39,285 nt of DNA from Bradymonadales bacterium (GCA_007693605.1 REDG01000049.1:1-39285), one strand, 5' to 3'. Numbered from the stretch's first letter, positions 25,209-33,237 are shown. Numbers and translations: made by a program. Notes: a model not told the origin generated them from the letters alone.

Positions 25209-26273
25209 TTATGAGCCTGTGTTCGGCCACTTGCCGATTTTCTTCCATTTCGCAGATTTACCTCGGCCGAGACATTTGATGCGAGCCTTGGTGCTTAAAT
25301 CCTTTAATACTTTTCGTATCATATCTACGCTAACTCCAGGGCACTTTTGTTGAATGTCGGTGATGTGAAAACTGTCTTTCGAATGACCGATGGCTTGCAA
25401 GATTAAGGCTGTTTTCTCACCTCGTCTTTCCTTCAGGTTACCAATTCGCTGCTCGAATTCACGGTACGCAGACTTTAGAATAAACAAGGTGTAACCAATA
25501 TAAGGCCAAGGATCATGCCTTCCTTGATGCCAGCCCCTAGAAGATTCCTCAAGAGTTTCATAATAGCGACCTTTATTCTCTTCAATCAGGCGCTCCAAAC
25601 TGATGAACCGACCAACTTCTAAGCCAAGGTGGTAGGACTGAAGAAGAATCAGCAGCCTTGAAACGCGTCCATTTCCATCTCGAAAAGGATGAATACAGAG
25701 GAAGTCCAAATTAAATGCCGCAAGTGCAATCATAGGATGAACTGATTTTAGTTTTATGACTTCATCCCAGTGAGAGATAAGGCCTTTCATGGCGTTTGGG
25801 GTTTGTTTTGAAGTAACTGTTTTAAAGCGTACGCGTTCTCTTCCGTCGGAATATCTTTCGATAATATCACCATCCTTATCTTTGTATTTTCCAGAGTCCC
25901 AGATCTCTCCGCGAATAAGCCGATGTAATTTCAGAATCGTTTTTTCTGAAACTGGCAGTTTAGCTTCTTTCTGATGGATGAATTCGAGGGCATTGCGATA
26001 GCCACGGACTTCTTCTTCGTCCCGGTCCCTTAGATTAGACTGCCCTAAAATCACGGGAGCAATGCGGTCTTTTGAAATCTCAACCCCTTCAATTCGATTA
26101 GAAGAAACGGCACTTTCAATTAAGGCATGTTCTTTCAGAGCCTTTAACTTCTGCGGAGATTGATGAGTGTAGAGTTTTTGTTTTCCTTTAGACTCGCCAA
26201 TATCAGCTAAATACCAACTTATGGAAGGGGAAATGGGCGTAGACTCTTTGAGGAATAATTCAAGCGTTTTCAT
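25209..26273 (-). CDS. Fic family protein with C-terminal winged helix
   Basis: A 354-residue Fic-domain enzyme, which usually transfers AMP from ATP to a target protein hydroxyl. The active-site motif HPFRDGNGRVSR (195-206, His195) is complete. An inhibitory-helix motif of the (S/T)xxxE(G/N) type, SNRIEG (58-63), lies N-terminal, the class II layout in which the Glu blocks ATP binding. The C-terminal 60 residues (ITDIQQKCPGVSVDMIRKVL, LSTKARIKCLG) look like a winged helix, which could bind DNA. The gene looks AT-richer than the core genes and lies between two direct copies of the 33-bp repeat. The target is unknown. Confidence 0.9.
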   Translation of the reverse strand: MKTLELFLKESTPISPSISWYLADIGESKGKQKLYTHQSPQKLKALKEHALIESAVSSNRIEGVEISKDRIAPVILGQSNLRDRDEEEVRGYRNALEFIHQKEAKLPVSEKTILKLHRLIRGEIWDSGKYKDKDGDIIERYSDGRERVRFKTVTSKQTPNAMKGLISHWDEVIKLKSVHPMIALAAFNLDFLCIHPFRDGNGRVSRLLILLQSYHLGLEVGRFISLERLIEENKGRYYETLEESSRGWHQGRHDPWPYIGYTLFILKSAYREFEQRIGNLKERRGEKTALILQAIGHSKDSFHITDIQQKCPGVSVDMIRKVLKDLSTKARIKCLGRGKSAKWKKIGKWPNTGS

Positions 26274-26274
26274 G

Positions 26275-26323
26275 AATAGGTAATAAGTTTCTTAATTATG
26301 TAACTTAATAGGTAATAACGCAA
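26275..26323 (-). promoter_or_regulatory. fic promoter with two 12-bp direct repeats
   Basis: AATAGGTAATAA (plus strand) occurs at 26275-26286 and 26307-26318, 32 bp apart start to start, about three helical turns. On the minus strand a -10 CATAAT (26295-26300) and a -35 TTGCGT (26318-26323) stand 17 bp apart. One repeat fills the spacer and the other lies between the -10 and the fic start codon. This suits binding of a repressor, perhaps the winged helix of Fic itself. The repeats are seen; the regulation is inferred. Confidence 0.6.
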
Positions 26324-26347
26324 GTGGCTTTCGTTATCGGGTCGGAA

Positions 26348-26440
26348 GGGGTCGGGAGACGAAAGTGCCAGACTAGATGCTTCCGGCCGAAAGTTTCCGG
26401 GAAACGGGACTTCGGAGTCTCCAGTAGTGCCTGATCAGGG
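26348..26440. repeat. RAYT-associated repeat, copy 2, with hairpins
   Basis: Bases 26348-26380 are identical to the 33-bp copy at 25072-25104. Small hairpins follow: GTTTC-CGG-GAAAC (26393-26405), GACT-TCGG-AGTC (26408-26419) and the palindrome CCTGATCAGG (26430-26439). A GTAG tetranucleotide lies at 26424-26427, just before that palindrome. GTAG followed by a stem-loop is the known layout of REP elements handled by RAYT proteins. The RAYT gene starts 39 bp downstream. Confidence 0.75.
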
Positions 26441-26478
26441 CTTTCTAGTTGGGCATGGTTCCTGCTTAGAGAGAAAGC

Positions 26479-27135
26479 ATGCCGCGTACTCGCCGAGATA
26501 GTAGGCCAGATGGAATCTACCATGTGATGAACCGAGGGATTGATCGAGCCCCCATTGCCCAGGAGGAATGGGCCTTCGCGCTCTTCAAGCGTTGTCTTGA
26601 AGAAATATCCGAAAAGTTCAACGGGATCATTCTGGCTTTTTGCCTGATGAGAAATCACTACCATTTGCTCTTGAAAACGCCTGAGCAAAATCTATCGCGT
26701 ATCATGAAGCACTTTGGCTTTGTTTACACACAACGATTCAACCGAAGGTATGGTCGAGATGGCCCCTTGTTTCGCGGGCGCTTCCACTCCATTTTGGTCG
26801 CCGAAGAGCCTTATCTACTTCAAGTCGTGCGTTACATTCACCTCAATCCTGTCAAAGCAAGTGTTGTGAAGTCTCCTGAGTCCTATCGTTGGTCTAGCCA
26901 TCCGCTGTATCTTGACAATGTGGACGAGCCGAAGTGGCTAGATAAAGAATACATTCTTCGGTACTTTGGGATTGATTCAAAGGAGGCGCCCCGACATTTT
27001 CAGGGGTTTGTCGAAGAAGGTTGCCCTCTAGAGGTCAATGCTTTCTACGAAAGAGTTCGTTTAGCGCGCCGAATCGACGATGATGTTGTCTGGCGCGCCT
27101 ATTTCTCGTCTGTTCAGAAAAAGCAAGTGGTCTAG
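26479..27135 (+). CDS. REP-associated tyrosine transposase (RAYT, Y1/IS200-like fold)
   Basis: A 218-residue member of the Y1 HUH nuclease superfamily. It has the N-terminal YHVMNRG motif, the metal-binding HYH (60-62) in FCLMRNHYHLLLKTP, and a candidate catalytic Tyr near residue 83 in FVYTQRFNRRYG. The family blocks PLFRGRFHSILV and RYIHLNPVKASVV are also present. RAYTs cut single-stranded REP hairpins and probably spread them. Here inverted copies of the 33-bp repeat flank the gene; the right copy includes the stop codon. The frame is complete, so it may be active. Confidence 0.92.
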   Translation: MPRTRRDSRPDGIYHVMNRGIDRAPIAQEEWAFALFKRCLEEISEKFNGIILAFCLMRNHYHLLLKTPEQNLSRIMKHFGFVYTQRFNRRYGRDGPLFRGRFHSILVAEEPYLLQVVRYIHLNPVKASVVKSPESYRWSSHPLYLDNVDEPKWLDKEYILRYFGIDSKEAPRHFQGFVEEGCPLEVNAFYERVRLARRIDDDVVWRAYFSSVQKKQVV

Positions 27136-27160
27136 TCTGGCACTTTCGTCTCCCGACCCC
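27131..27160. repeat. RAYT-associated repeat, copy 3 (inverted)
   Basis: Thirty bases exactly complementary to the first 30 of the 33-bp element at 25072 and 26348. It overlaps the RAYT stop codon and fills the gap before the converging histidine kinase gene. With copy 2 it forms an inverted pair around the RAYT gene. Confidence 0.9.
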
Positions 27161-27165
27161 ATCGC

Positions 27166-28290
27166 TTAGGGTTGAACGGCATTAACCCCGTTGACTGAGG
27201 TTTTCTTGCTAGGTTCGGGCAGAATCTTCAGAGGGAGTTCTACAATAAACGAGCAGCCTCGGTTGGCTGCGTTGCGAACATAAACTTTACCTTGGCTGAG
27301 TTTAACGGCCTGCCGAACGATGGTCAGACCCAGCCCGAGGCCACTGCGGTCGGAGCCTTCCTGAACGAAAGCCTCAAAAAGTGAGCTGATTTTTGAGGTC
27401 TCTATCCCTCCACACTCATCTTGCACTTCCACTACGAGAGTCTGCCCCGACAACTTTGAGCTGATCCAAATTTCGCCACCGAGCTTCGTATACTTAATGG
27501 CATTTTGTATGAGGTTAGCAAAAATAGACATGACAATATGCCGATCGGCCTCAATTGTTACTTCGTCTTGAATGTCAATGAGCAGAAGCTGCCTCCGTTT
27601 TGCTGCGTCTGACTTTGCCGTGATGACAATTTGATCGATTAATTGGGAAAACAAAAACTTCTCGATATGCAAGTCAGAATCTGCGCGCATTCTTATGTCG
27701 GACAAAGCTCGATCAATAAGATTACGCATTCGTTGGAGGTTTTCTTCAAGCACGGCTGAAGTGCTTCCGCCCACTCCAACAAGCCCTCCCTTGATCATCT
27801 CGTGGGCAATTGTCGCACTTGATAGGGCATTTCTCAGTTCATGAACAAGAAAGCCCAAATGCTGAGCTTCTCGCTTTAAATTAGACTCACTGCTTTGGTG
27901 CTGATACTCAGAGACCGCCGCTGAAATCGCCACATCCAGACATAAATTAAGTAGATTAAACTCCATGGGAGTAAATCGAACATTTTTCACAGTGGCAAGT
28001 TCTGTGATTGCCTGACAGATCGCTCCGTAGGAGTGGACTACATGAGACAGAGAGTATCCAAGTCGTAAATGTTCTTTGCCATGTTCTGTTGCCGCTATGA
28101 GAATTTCTTTTTTGTCGGCACGATCTTTCCTACTATTCAATATCTCAATGAGCTGATCGAAAAAGAGTGCGTGGCCTTCTTGCAACTTTCGAGAGGACGC
28201 TAGGCTGCCCGCAAGGGCTCTGGTTTTGCTTTCACTCAGATCCAAGATGTCTTTTTTATGCGTGCTCAAGAACTCCGTTAGAATATTCAT
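27166..28290 (-). CDS. Sensor histidine kinase (cytoplasmic)
   Basis: A 374-residue kinase with no membrane segment. The H-box is FLVHELRNALSSA (His150), the N-box NLIQNAIKYT (Asn263), G1 DECGGIE (291-297) and G2 SGLGLGLTIV. The N-terminal 135 residues are helical (LIEILNSRK, HLRLGYSLSHVVHSYGAICQ) and resemble the RsbRD-type sensor region, but I am not certain. Its start overlaps the upstream receiver gene by four bases (ATGA), so the two form one two-component unit. The signal is unknown. Confidence 0.9.
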   Translation of the reverse strand: MNILTEFLSTHKKDILDLSESKTRALAGSLASSRKLQEGHALFFDQLIEILNSRKDRADKKEILIAATEHGKEHLRLGYSLSHVVHSYGAICQAITELATVKNVRFTPMEFNLLNLCLDVAISAAVSEYQHQSSESNLKREAQHLGFLVHELRNALSSATIAHEMIKGGLVGVGGSTSAVLEENLQRMRNLIDRALSDIRMRADSDLHIEKFLFSQLIDQIVITAKSDAAKRRQLLLIDIQDEVTIEADRHIVMSIFANLIQNAIKYTKLGGEIWISSKLSGQTLVVEVQDECGGIETSKISSLFEAFVQEGSDRSGLGLGLTIVRQAVKLSQGKVYVRNAANRGCSFIVELPLKILPEPSKKTSVNGVNAVQP

Positions 28291-28799
28291 AGGGAGTTCG
28301 ATTCTTGATGAGGGCTTCTAAACGGCAGAACCCTCCTTCGATTGGAGACGCGATTTGACGGGCCTTCAGTGCCGACATAGTCAGAGACGATTTTCAAGAG
28401 CTCTTGAGCGCCGAAGGGCTTTTCTCGACAATCGAATGCCAATGCTTTGATCTGCTTGAAGGGAGTCGACTCTGAATCAAAAGAAGTGAGGCCCACCACT
28501 TTAGAGTCGACAAACACTTGTGGGCTTTGACTTTTGAGCTTTAGAAGAAAAGTCTTCCCGTCCATTTCGGGCATCACACAGTCAACAAGGATAAGATCTG
28601 GAGAAACACTTTCCCTCTTGAGTAGAGCTAAAGCGAATAATCCATCCTGAGCAGACCAGACTCGATAGCCCGCCTCTTCCAAGATGACTTCGTAAAAGCC
28701 CATCGAGATTGCATCATCGTCGATAATCATAACAGTTGTGAGTTTCGTGTTTTGGCCGGTGGTGTGGGTTTCGGAGACTTCAGCGCTGTTTTTGGCCAT
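28287..28799 (-). CDS. Single-domain response regulator
   Basis: A receiver domain with the acidic pair Asp27/Asp28 (MIIDDDA), phosphoacceptor Asp73 (LVDCVMPEMDG), switch Thr105 (GLTSFD) and Lys127 (REKPFG). After the receiver there is only a basic tail (SNRVSNRRRVLPFRS), so no output domain is recognised. The frame extends to 28838, but the ATG at 28799 has AGGA about nine bases upstream and gives 170 residues. It probably acts by protein contact downstream of the paired kinase. Confidence 0.88.
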   Translation of the reverse strand: MAKNSAEVSETHTTGQNTKLTTVMIIDDDAISMGFYEVILEEAGYRVWSAQDGLFALALLKRESVSPDLILVDCVMPEMDGKTFLLKLKSQSPQVFVDSKVVGLTSFDSESTPFKQIKALAFDCREKPFGAQELLKIVSDYVGTEGPSNRVSNRRRVLPFRSPHQESNSL

Positions 28800-29180
28800 G
28801 GTTTTGATCCTATTCTGCTCGGAGCGGGGAATGCACAATTTCTAAAGACTTTAGGTGCCTAGCAAGAGAAGGGCGATTGCGCAGAAAAGAGAGGCATTAA
28901 AGACCGTGCTGACTGTCAAAGCTTGAGCCGGGGCTAACCCTAGCCGATGACTCACAAATGTCAATCTCTTCGGGCACTCATCCCCGGTGCCGCCTAAAGC
29001 CTGAGATGGGGCTCTGCGGGCCGCCTCTTAATCGCCGGGCGCTTCGGTTCCAAGAGGGATTGGCTTGGATCTTTAGAGTTGAGCGGGGGCCAATGTTTTT
29101 AAGGAGACTTCAGTCGGTAGTCGGTTGTCAGGGGCTGCAATTCATTACCCATTCGAAAGCACTTCTGCTAATTAAAATTC
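28800..29180. other. Intergenic region between divergent genes
   Basis: I see no convincing gene in these 381 bases. The plus-strand open frame at 28958-29203 has an unlikely composition and overlaps the next gene. On the minus strand, TTGACA occurs at 28959-28964 and 28914-28919, possible -35 boxes for the receiver/kinase pair, but no good -10 accompanies them. A small hairpin GGCTA-ACCC-TAGCC lies at 28932-28945. The region may hold promoters for both directions. Confidence 0.4.
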
Positions 29181-30095
29181 ATGGCGATGAAAGAGTCTTT
29201 TGAAAAACCCTTGGCGACCGGCGAGCAGAGGCGAGTTCAGTTTTTTTCTGAGAATCCTGGGCCTCGCTTACTGGTGACTGGGGCAATTCACGGCAATGAG
29301 ATCTGCGGGCCGATGGCGATGGCTCGTGTGATCAAGCAGTTTGAAAATGGGGAGCTTCGACTTCAGAAGGGTGCAGTGAGTTTTGTCCCGATTTGCAATC
29401 CAAAAGCTTATGCCGCCGATCAGAGGTTTTTCGAGCAAAACCTTAATCGGGTGATTAAGAGGCGAAAAACGCCAGAGACCTATGAGCAAGGAATCGCTCA
29501 GAACATCTGCGATTGGATTGAAGACTGTGACTACCTTCTAGATCTACACGCCTTTCATTCAGAGGGGCGCCCATTTTTTGTTCTAAATCGGACAGAACCG
29601 GGGAGTCTTGCGTTCTCTTGTGCGGTCGGAGACTATTCGATCATTACAGACTTCGATTTAGTCTATGAGTCGGTGAAGCATATCGAGCCAGCGACCACGG
29701 TGAGCTATGCCCACCAGCAATCAAAGCTCTCATGCGTTTTAGAGTGTGGCCAGATGCGCGATCCAGAGGCTCCTCAGCGGGCTTACGACGCCATCCTGCG
29801 AGCCATGAGGTTTTGTGGGCTGGTCGAGGGGACTCTTGAACCCCCCCGCCCAGAGCGAGACCTTTGGCGGCTCGTGTACTTGCAGATCAGGGAGCGAGAA
29901 GGGCGGTTTTTGAAAAAATTGTCAGAGTTTATGCCTGTTGAGAAAGGCGAGCCCCTAGCGGCGTATCAAGATGGAGCCAAGGTTTTGGCCCCCTGTGACG
30001 GCTACATCATCTTTGCGAGCGACATTGCTCCCGTGGGGCATGAGTGGTTCTTCATCGCGCAGAAACAAAAGATTTCAGAGGCTCTTGCCTCCTAA
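29181..30095 (+). CDS. AstE/AspA-family zinc hydrolase (succinylglutamate desuccinylase-like)
   Basis: A 304-residue member of the M14-related AstE/AspA family. The metal site is His37/Glu40 (GAIHGNE) plus His123 (LLDLHAFHS). A catalytic Glu188 is in VLECGQ, and NLNRVIKRR binds the substrate carboxylate. The C-terminal beta domain (GEPLAAYQDGAKVLAPCDGY) is typical. Family members remove acyl groups from amino acids such as N-succinylglutamate or N-acetylaspartate. No other arginine-succinyl pathway gene is near, so the substrate is open. The start may also be the second ATG, at 29187. Confidence 0.85.
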   Translation: MAMKESFEKPLATGEQRRVQFFSENPGPRLLVTGAIHGNEICGPMAMARVIKQFENGELRLQKGAVSFVPICNPKAYAADQRFFEQNLNRVIKRRKTPETYEQGIAQNICDWIEDCDYLLDLHAFHSEGRPFFVLNRTEPGSLAFSCAVGDYSIITDFDLVYESVKHIEPATTVSYAHQQSKLSCVLECGQMRDPEAPQRAYDAILRAMRFCGLVEGTLEPPRPERDLWRLVYLQIREREGRFLKKLSEFMPVEKGEPLAAYQDGAKVLAPCDGYIIFASDIAPVGHEWFFIAQKQKISEALAS

Positions 30096-30231
30096 GCCGG
30101 CGGGCCTTTTGGCACAGGCCCCGTCTGAGGAATTTGAGTTGACCCTAGGCCTAAGATGGGGTCAGTCTTTAGGGCGGAAGTCTCGGTTGGGTGGTGAGTA
30201 CATCCTGAGGTGTGAGTTAGGAGGTATGGCC

Positions 30232-30825
30232 GTGATCGAAAATCAAGTTCTAGTGGTTGAGGACGACCCTGATTTGCAGAGTCTCTTGGTCAGTCATTTG
30301 ACCGATGAAGGCTATCGAGTGGATGCCGCTTCGAGTTTGGAAGAAGCCTTGTCTCGTTGCCGAGTGACAAAGTTCCGTTTGATTGTTGCAGATATTCTGC
30401 TCGGCGAAAACAAGAGTGGGGGGATTGACCTGCTTGAGAGTCTTCGCAAGCAGACCCCTGTTATTTTGATTTCGGGGAATGCGACGCGTGAAGTTCTTGC
30501 TCGTGCGATCAATCATGGGGCCATGCGTTTCGTGGAGAAACCCTTTGAGTTGAGCGAGTTGAGTGCGGCGGTCGGTGAGGTCTTGAATTCAGCTCCGAGT
30601 TCTGAAAATGCTCGCTCGGATGTGAATGCAAAACGATTGATGCAGGAAAAGCAGCTAACCCCTCGAGAACAAGAAGTCTTTCAGCTGTTAATGCAGGGCC
30701 AGAGCAATCGAGAGATTGCAGAGAGCTTGGGAACTGCCGAGCGCACCGTCAAGGCCCACCTCTCAGCGGTGTTTAAGAAATTTTCGGTGAAGTCTCGGGC
30801 CGAATTGTTGAGCCAACTTCTTTAG
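30232..30825 (+). CDS. NarL/FixJ-type response regulator
   Basis: A 197-residue regulator. The receiver has VVEDDPD (Asp11/Asp12), phosphoacceptor Asp54 (IVADILL), Ser81 (LISGNA) and Lys103 (VEKPF). The C-terminal LuxR-type helix-turn-helix reads LTPREQEVFQLLMQGQSNRE, then IAESLGTAERTVKAHLSAVF. The frame runs back to 29971. AGGAGG at 30219-30224 decides the start: it is one base from the ATG at 30226 but seven from the GTG at 30232, so I choose GTG. No kinase is next to it; the kinase at 27166 already has a receiver partner. Confidence 0.88.
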   Translation: MIENQVLVVEDDPDLQSLLVSHLTDEGYRVDAASSLEEALSRCRVTKFRLIVADILLGENKSGGIDLLESLRKQTPVILISGNATREVLARAINHGAMRFVEKPFELSELSAAVGEVLNSAPSSENARSDVNAKRLMQEKQLTPREQEVFQLLMQGQSNREIAESLGTAERTVKAHLSAVFKKFSVKSRAELLSQLL

Positions 30826-30875
30826 TTTGATCGGAGCGGCGAAATCGCCAAAACCGGTTGGACCACGAGCGACCC

Positions 30876-31424
30876 TTACTGAACTTGGTGGACGGCCCCT
30901 GGCATTTTTTGGACTTGAGTCTGGTAGTCCTTTGCATCTTGAACATAGTTGGCAGCACTTTGACTTAAGAATGCGAGTTCTTCTTCTGTCAGTTTGCGCA
31001 CGGCTTTCGCAGGGGACCCCAAGATCAAGCTGCCCGACTCAAAGCGCTTCCCCATGGTGACCATGCTTCCGGCGCCAACAATGCACTCAGAAGGAATCAC
31101 CGCCTGATCCATCACGATGGCTCCCATTCCAACCAAAACACGATCTTCGATCGTGCAACCGTGAAGAATCACCTGATGGCCCACCGTTACCTCGCTCCCA
31201 ACGATGAGGGGCGCCGTTTTTCGTGTGACATGTAGGCAGCTATGGTCTTGAATATTGGTTCGATTTCCGATTTCGATGAAGTTCACGTCCCCTCGAATCA
31301 CCACTTGAAACCAGACATTAGACTCGGCCCCGATTCGAACCTGTCCGATGACATCGGCAGATTCGGCGATAAAAACGCTCGGATGAATCTGTGGTTGAAT
31401 TCCTTTGTACTCGTAAACGGCCAT
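30876..31424 (-). CDS. Gamma-carbonic-anhydrase family protein
   Basis: A 182-residue left-handed beta-helix protein built from hexapeptide repeats (IGQVRIGAESNVWFQ, VIRGDVNFIEIG, LIVGSEVTVGHQVILHGCTI). The three zinc histidines of the family are in place: His65 (CLHVT), His83 (VGHQV) and His88 (ILHGC). It resembles the YrdA/CaiE group, whose members often have unclear or weak carbonic anhydrase activity. It is divergent from prs and convergent with the NarL-type gene. Confidence 0.9.
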   Translation of the reverse strand: MAVYEYKGIQPQIHPSVFIAESADVIGQVRIGAESNVWFQVVIRGDVNFIEIGNRTNIQDHSCLHVTRKTAPLIVGSEVTVGHQVILHGCTIEDRVLVGMGAIVMDQAVIPSECIVGAGSMVTMGKRFESGSLILGSPAKAVRKLTEEELAFLSQSAANYVQDAKDYQTQVQKMPGAVHQVQ

Positions 31425-31506
31425 GTCAGGATTCTAATTCGGAAGACGCCGTCTGGCCACGGATTGAACTGGCCAATTTCTCTCAAAGGCGATAAATCTC
31501 GAATCT

Positions 31507-32457
31507 ATGCCAAGCGGTGCTCTTAAAGTCTTTTGCGGCCAGGCCAATGCCAGTCTGGCGGCTTCGGTAGCGAAGTGTTTAGACATTCCCTTAGGGAAGG
31601 CTGAAGTCAAGAGCTTCTCCGACGGCGAGAGTTCGGTGAGAGTGCTTGAGAATGTCAGAGGAGCGAATGTCTTTGTGATTCAATCCACATCGAGCCCCGC
31701 AAACGATCATCTGATGGAGCTTCTTTTGATGGCCGACGCCCTTCGGCGCGCCTCGGCAAGACAAATCACCGCCGTGATCCCTTACTATGGTTATGCGAGG
31801 CAAGATCGAAAAGACTCGCCAAGAACGCCTATCTCCGCTCGGTTGGTGGCGGATCTGATTGAGACTGCGGGCTTTAATCGGGTTTTCTCCCTCGACCTTC
31901 ATGCGGCTCAGATTCAGGGCTTTTTTAAAGTGCCTGTGGACCATCTTTTTGCGGCCCCCGTTCTTCTAGAGGAGATTCGAAAAGTCGTGACGGACGAAAC
32001 GAAGCTCGTTTTGGTCTCTCCTGACGCGGGAAGTGTTGAGAGAACCAGGGCCTTTGCCAAACGATTGAAGTCCCCTCTGGCCATTGTCGACAAGCGAAGG
32101 GCGGTCGCCGGACAGGTGGCCGAAGTGAACATCATCGGGGATGTCAGCGGTCGCGAGGCCGTGCTCGTGGATGATTTGGTGGACACGGCAGGAACGATTT
32201 GTGAGGTGGCCAAGACCATCGTTGAGAGGGGGGCCACGAAGGTTTGGGCCGTGGCCACTCATCCCGTCCTCTCTGGGCCGGCTTTGGAGCGGATTGAGGC
32301 GAGTCCACTCGAGAGACTTTTGGTGACGGACACCATTCCCCTGAGACCCGAGGCCCAGGCAAGCGCCAAAGTGAAGCTGCTCTCGGTGGCCCCCTTGCTG
32401 GCAGAGGGGATTCGGCGAATTCACGGAGAGGCCTCTGTGAGTGAGCTATTTGTCTAA
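31507..32457 (+). CDS. prs: Ribose-phosphate pyrophosphokinase
   Basis: The enzyme makes PRPP from ribose 5-phosphate and ATP, for nucleotide, histidine and NAD synthesis; PncB in this window also uses PRPP. FSDGESSVRVLENVRG, PYYGYARQDRKD, FSLDLHAAQIQGFF and the PRPP-binding loop VLVDDLVDTAGTI are all present. 316 residues, the normal length. It restarts the core gene order after the accessory block. Confidence 0.97.
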   Translation: MPSGALKVFCGQANASLAASVAKCLDIPLGKAEVKSFSDGESSVRVLENVRGANVFVIQSTSSPANDHLMELLLMADALRRASARQITAVIPYYGYARQDRKDSPRTPISARLVADLIETAGFNRVFSLDLHAAQIQGFFKVPVDHLFAAPVLLEEIRKVVTDETKLVLVSPDAGSVERTRAFAKRLKSPLAIVDKRRAVAGQVAEVNIIGDVSGREAVLVDDLVDTAGTICEVAKTIVERGATKVWAVATHPVLSGPALERIEASPLERLLVTDTIPLRPEAQASAKVKLLSVAPLLAEGIRRIHGEASVSELFV

Positions 32458-32501
32458 TTTCGGGCTTGAACTTCCGATCAGAGAGCAAGTAAGAAAACAG
32501 A

Positions 32502-32520
32502 TTCAGGGCTAATTCCTGAA
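32502..32520 (+). other. Hairpin in the prs-rplY gap
   Basis: TTCAGG-GCTAATT-CCTGAA is a perfect 6-bp stem with a 7-base loop, just upstream of the GAGAGGA ribosome-binding site of rplY. There is no T run, so it is not a normal terminator. It may be an mRNA processing or leader element. Confidence 0.35.
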
Positions 32521-32536
32521 ATGAGAGGACAGATTT

Positions 32537-33226
32537 ATGAAAACCGCCGAAGTAAATGTGACTGCTAGAACAAAGGCCTACAAATCAGAGATCCGATCTT
32601 TGCGTCGGAAGGGTTTTGTGCCTGCCAATATGTATGGGCCGGGGCTCAAGAATCATGAGTTTGCCATTAACGAGATTGAGTTTCGAAAGAGCTTTGGCGG
32701 GGGTGCTGGGTCGAATCTGTTGGTCACCCTGAAGTCAGAGAGTCCAGAGCTCGACGGAAAGCGCGTGATTCTAAAACAGTTAGAGAGAGATCCTCTCACT
32801 TGGAGACCCATGCATGTGGATTTTTTAGAGGTCGCGGTCGATCGACCTTTGACGGTGAGTGTGCCACTCGAGTTTAAAGGAACCCCGAAGGGTGTGAAGC
32901 TCTCGGGGGGTATTTTGCAGATCATTCGTCGTTCGGTAGAGATTCGAGCCTTGCCCGATCATATTCCAGCCTCCATTACTGTTGACATCTCTGAGTTAGA
33001 TCTGAACGAGACCCTTCATATCAGTGATATTCAGCTGCCTCCAAGCGTGGAGCTGACGGATGATCCGAAGTACAGCATGGTTTCTGTTTCGGAAATGGCC
33101 GAAGAGGAAGTTGTGGTAGCTCCGGCGGCTGCGACTCCTGAGGCGGCAGCGGCGGATGGAGCGGCACCTGCGGAAGCAGCTTCGGGCGAGGCCCCTGCAC
33201 CAGCCAAAGCGGAAGAGAAGAAGTAA
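32537..33226 (+). CDS. rplY: 50S ribosomal protein L25 (Ctc/TL5 form)
   Basis: A 5S-rRNA-binding protein. The N-terminal L25 domain includes EIRSLRRKGFVPANMYGP and the RDPLTWRPMHVDFLEV core. The C-terminal TL5 beta domain contains LKLSGGILQIIRRSVEIRAL and DISELDLNETLHISDI. 229 residues, with an Ala/Glu/Pro-rich tail of about 35 residues (EAAAADGAAPAEAASGEAPA) common in this family. The order prs-rplY-pth is widely conserved. Confidence 0.96.
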   Translation: MKTAEVNVTARTKAYKSEIRSLRRKGFVPANMYGPGLKNHEFAINEIEFRKSFGGGAGSNLLVTLKSESPELDGKRVILKQLERDPLTWRPMHVDFLEVAVDRPLTVSVPLEFKGTPKGVKLSGGILQIIRRSVEIRALPDHIPASITVDISELDLNETLHISDIQLPPSVELTDDPKYSMVSVSEMAEEEVVVAPAAATPEAAAADGAAPAEAASGEAPAPAKAEEKK

Positions 33227-33237
33227 AGTTTCTAGAA

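Noticed and set aside
24976..25248. Minus-strand open frame of 90 codons across tRNA-Gln
   Set aside because: It is antisense to the tRNA. Its GRQDSNLRMPESKSGD-like translation is the well-known false protein produced by reading a tRNA gene backwards.
25069..27160. Integrative element using tRNA-Gln as attachment site
   Set aside because: No integrase is present and the tRNA 3' end is not repeated downstream; the 33-bp repeat begins outside the tRNA. Movement by the RAYT is a better fit.
28958..29203. 81-codon plus-strand frame before the AstE-like gene
   Set aside because: No ribosome-binding site, overlap with the next gene, and Arg/Cys-rich composition typical of chance frames.
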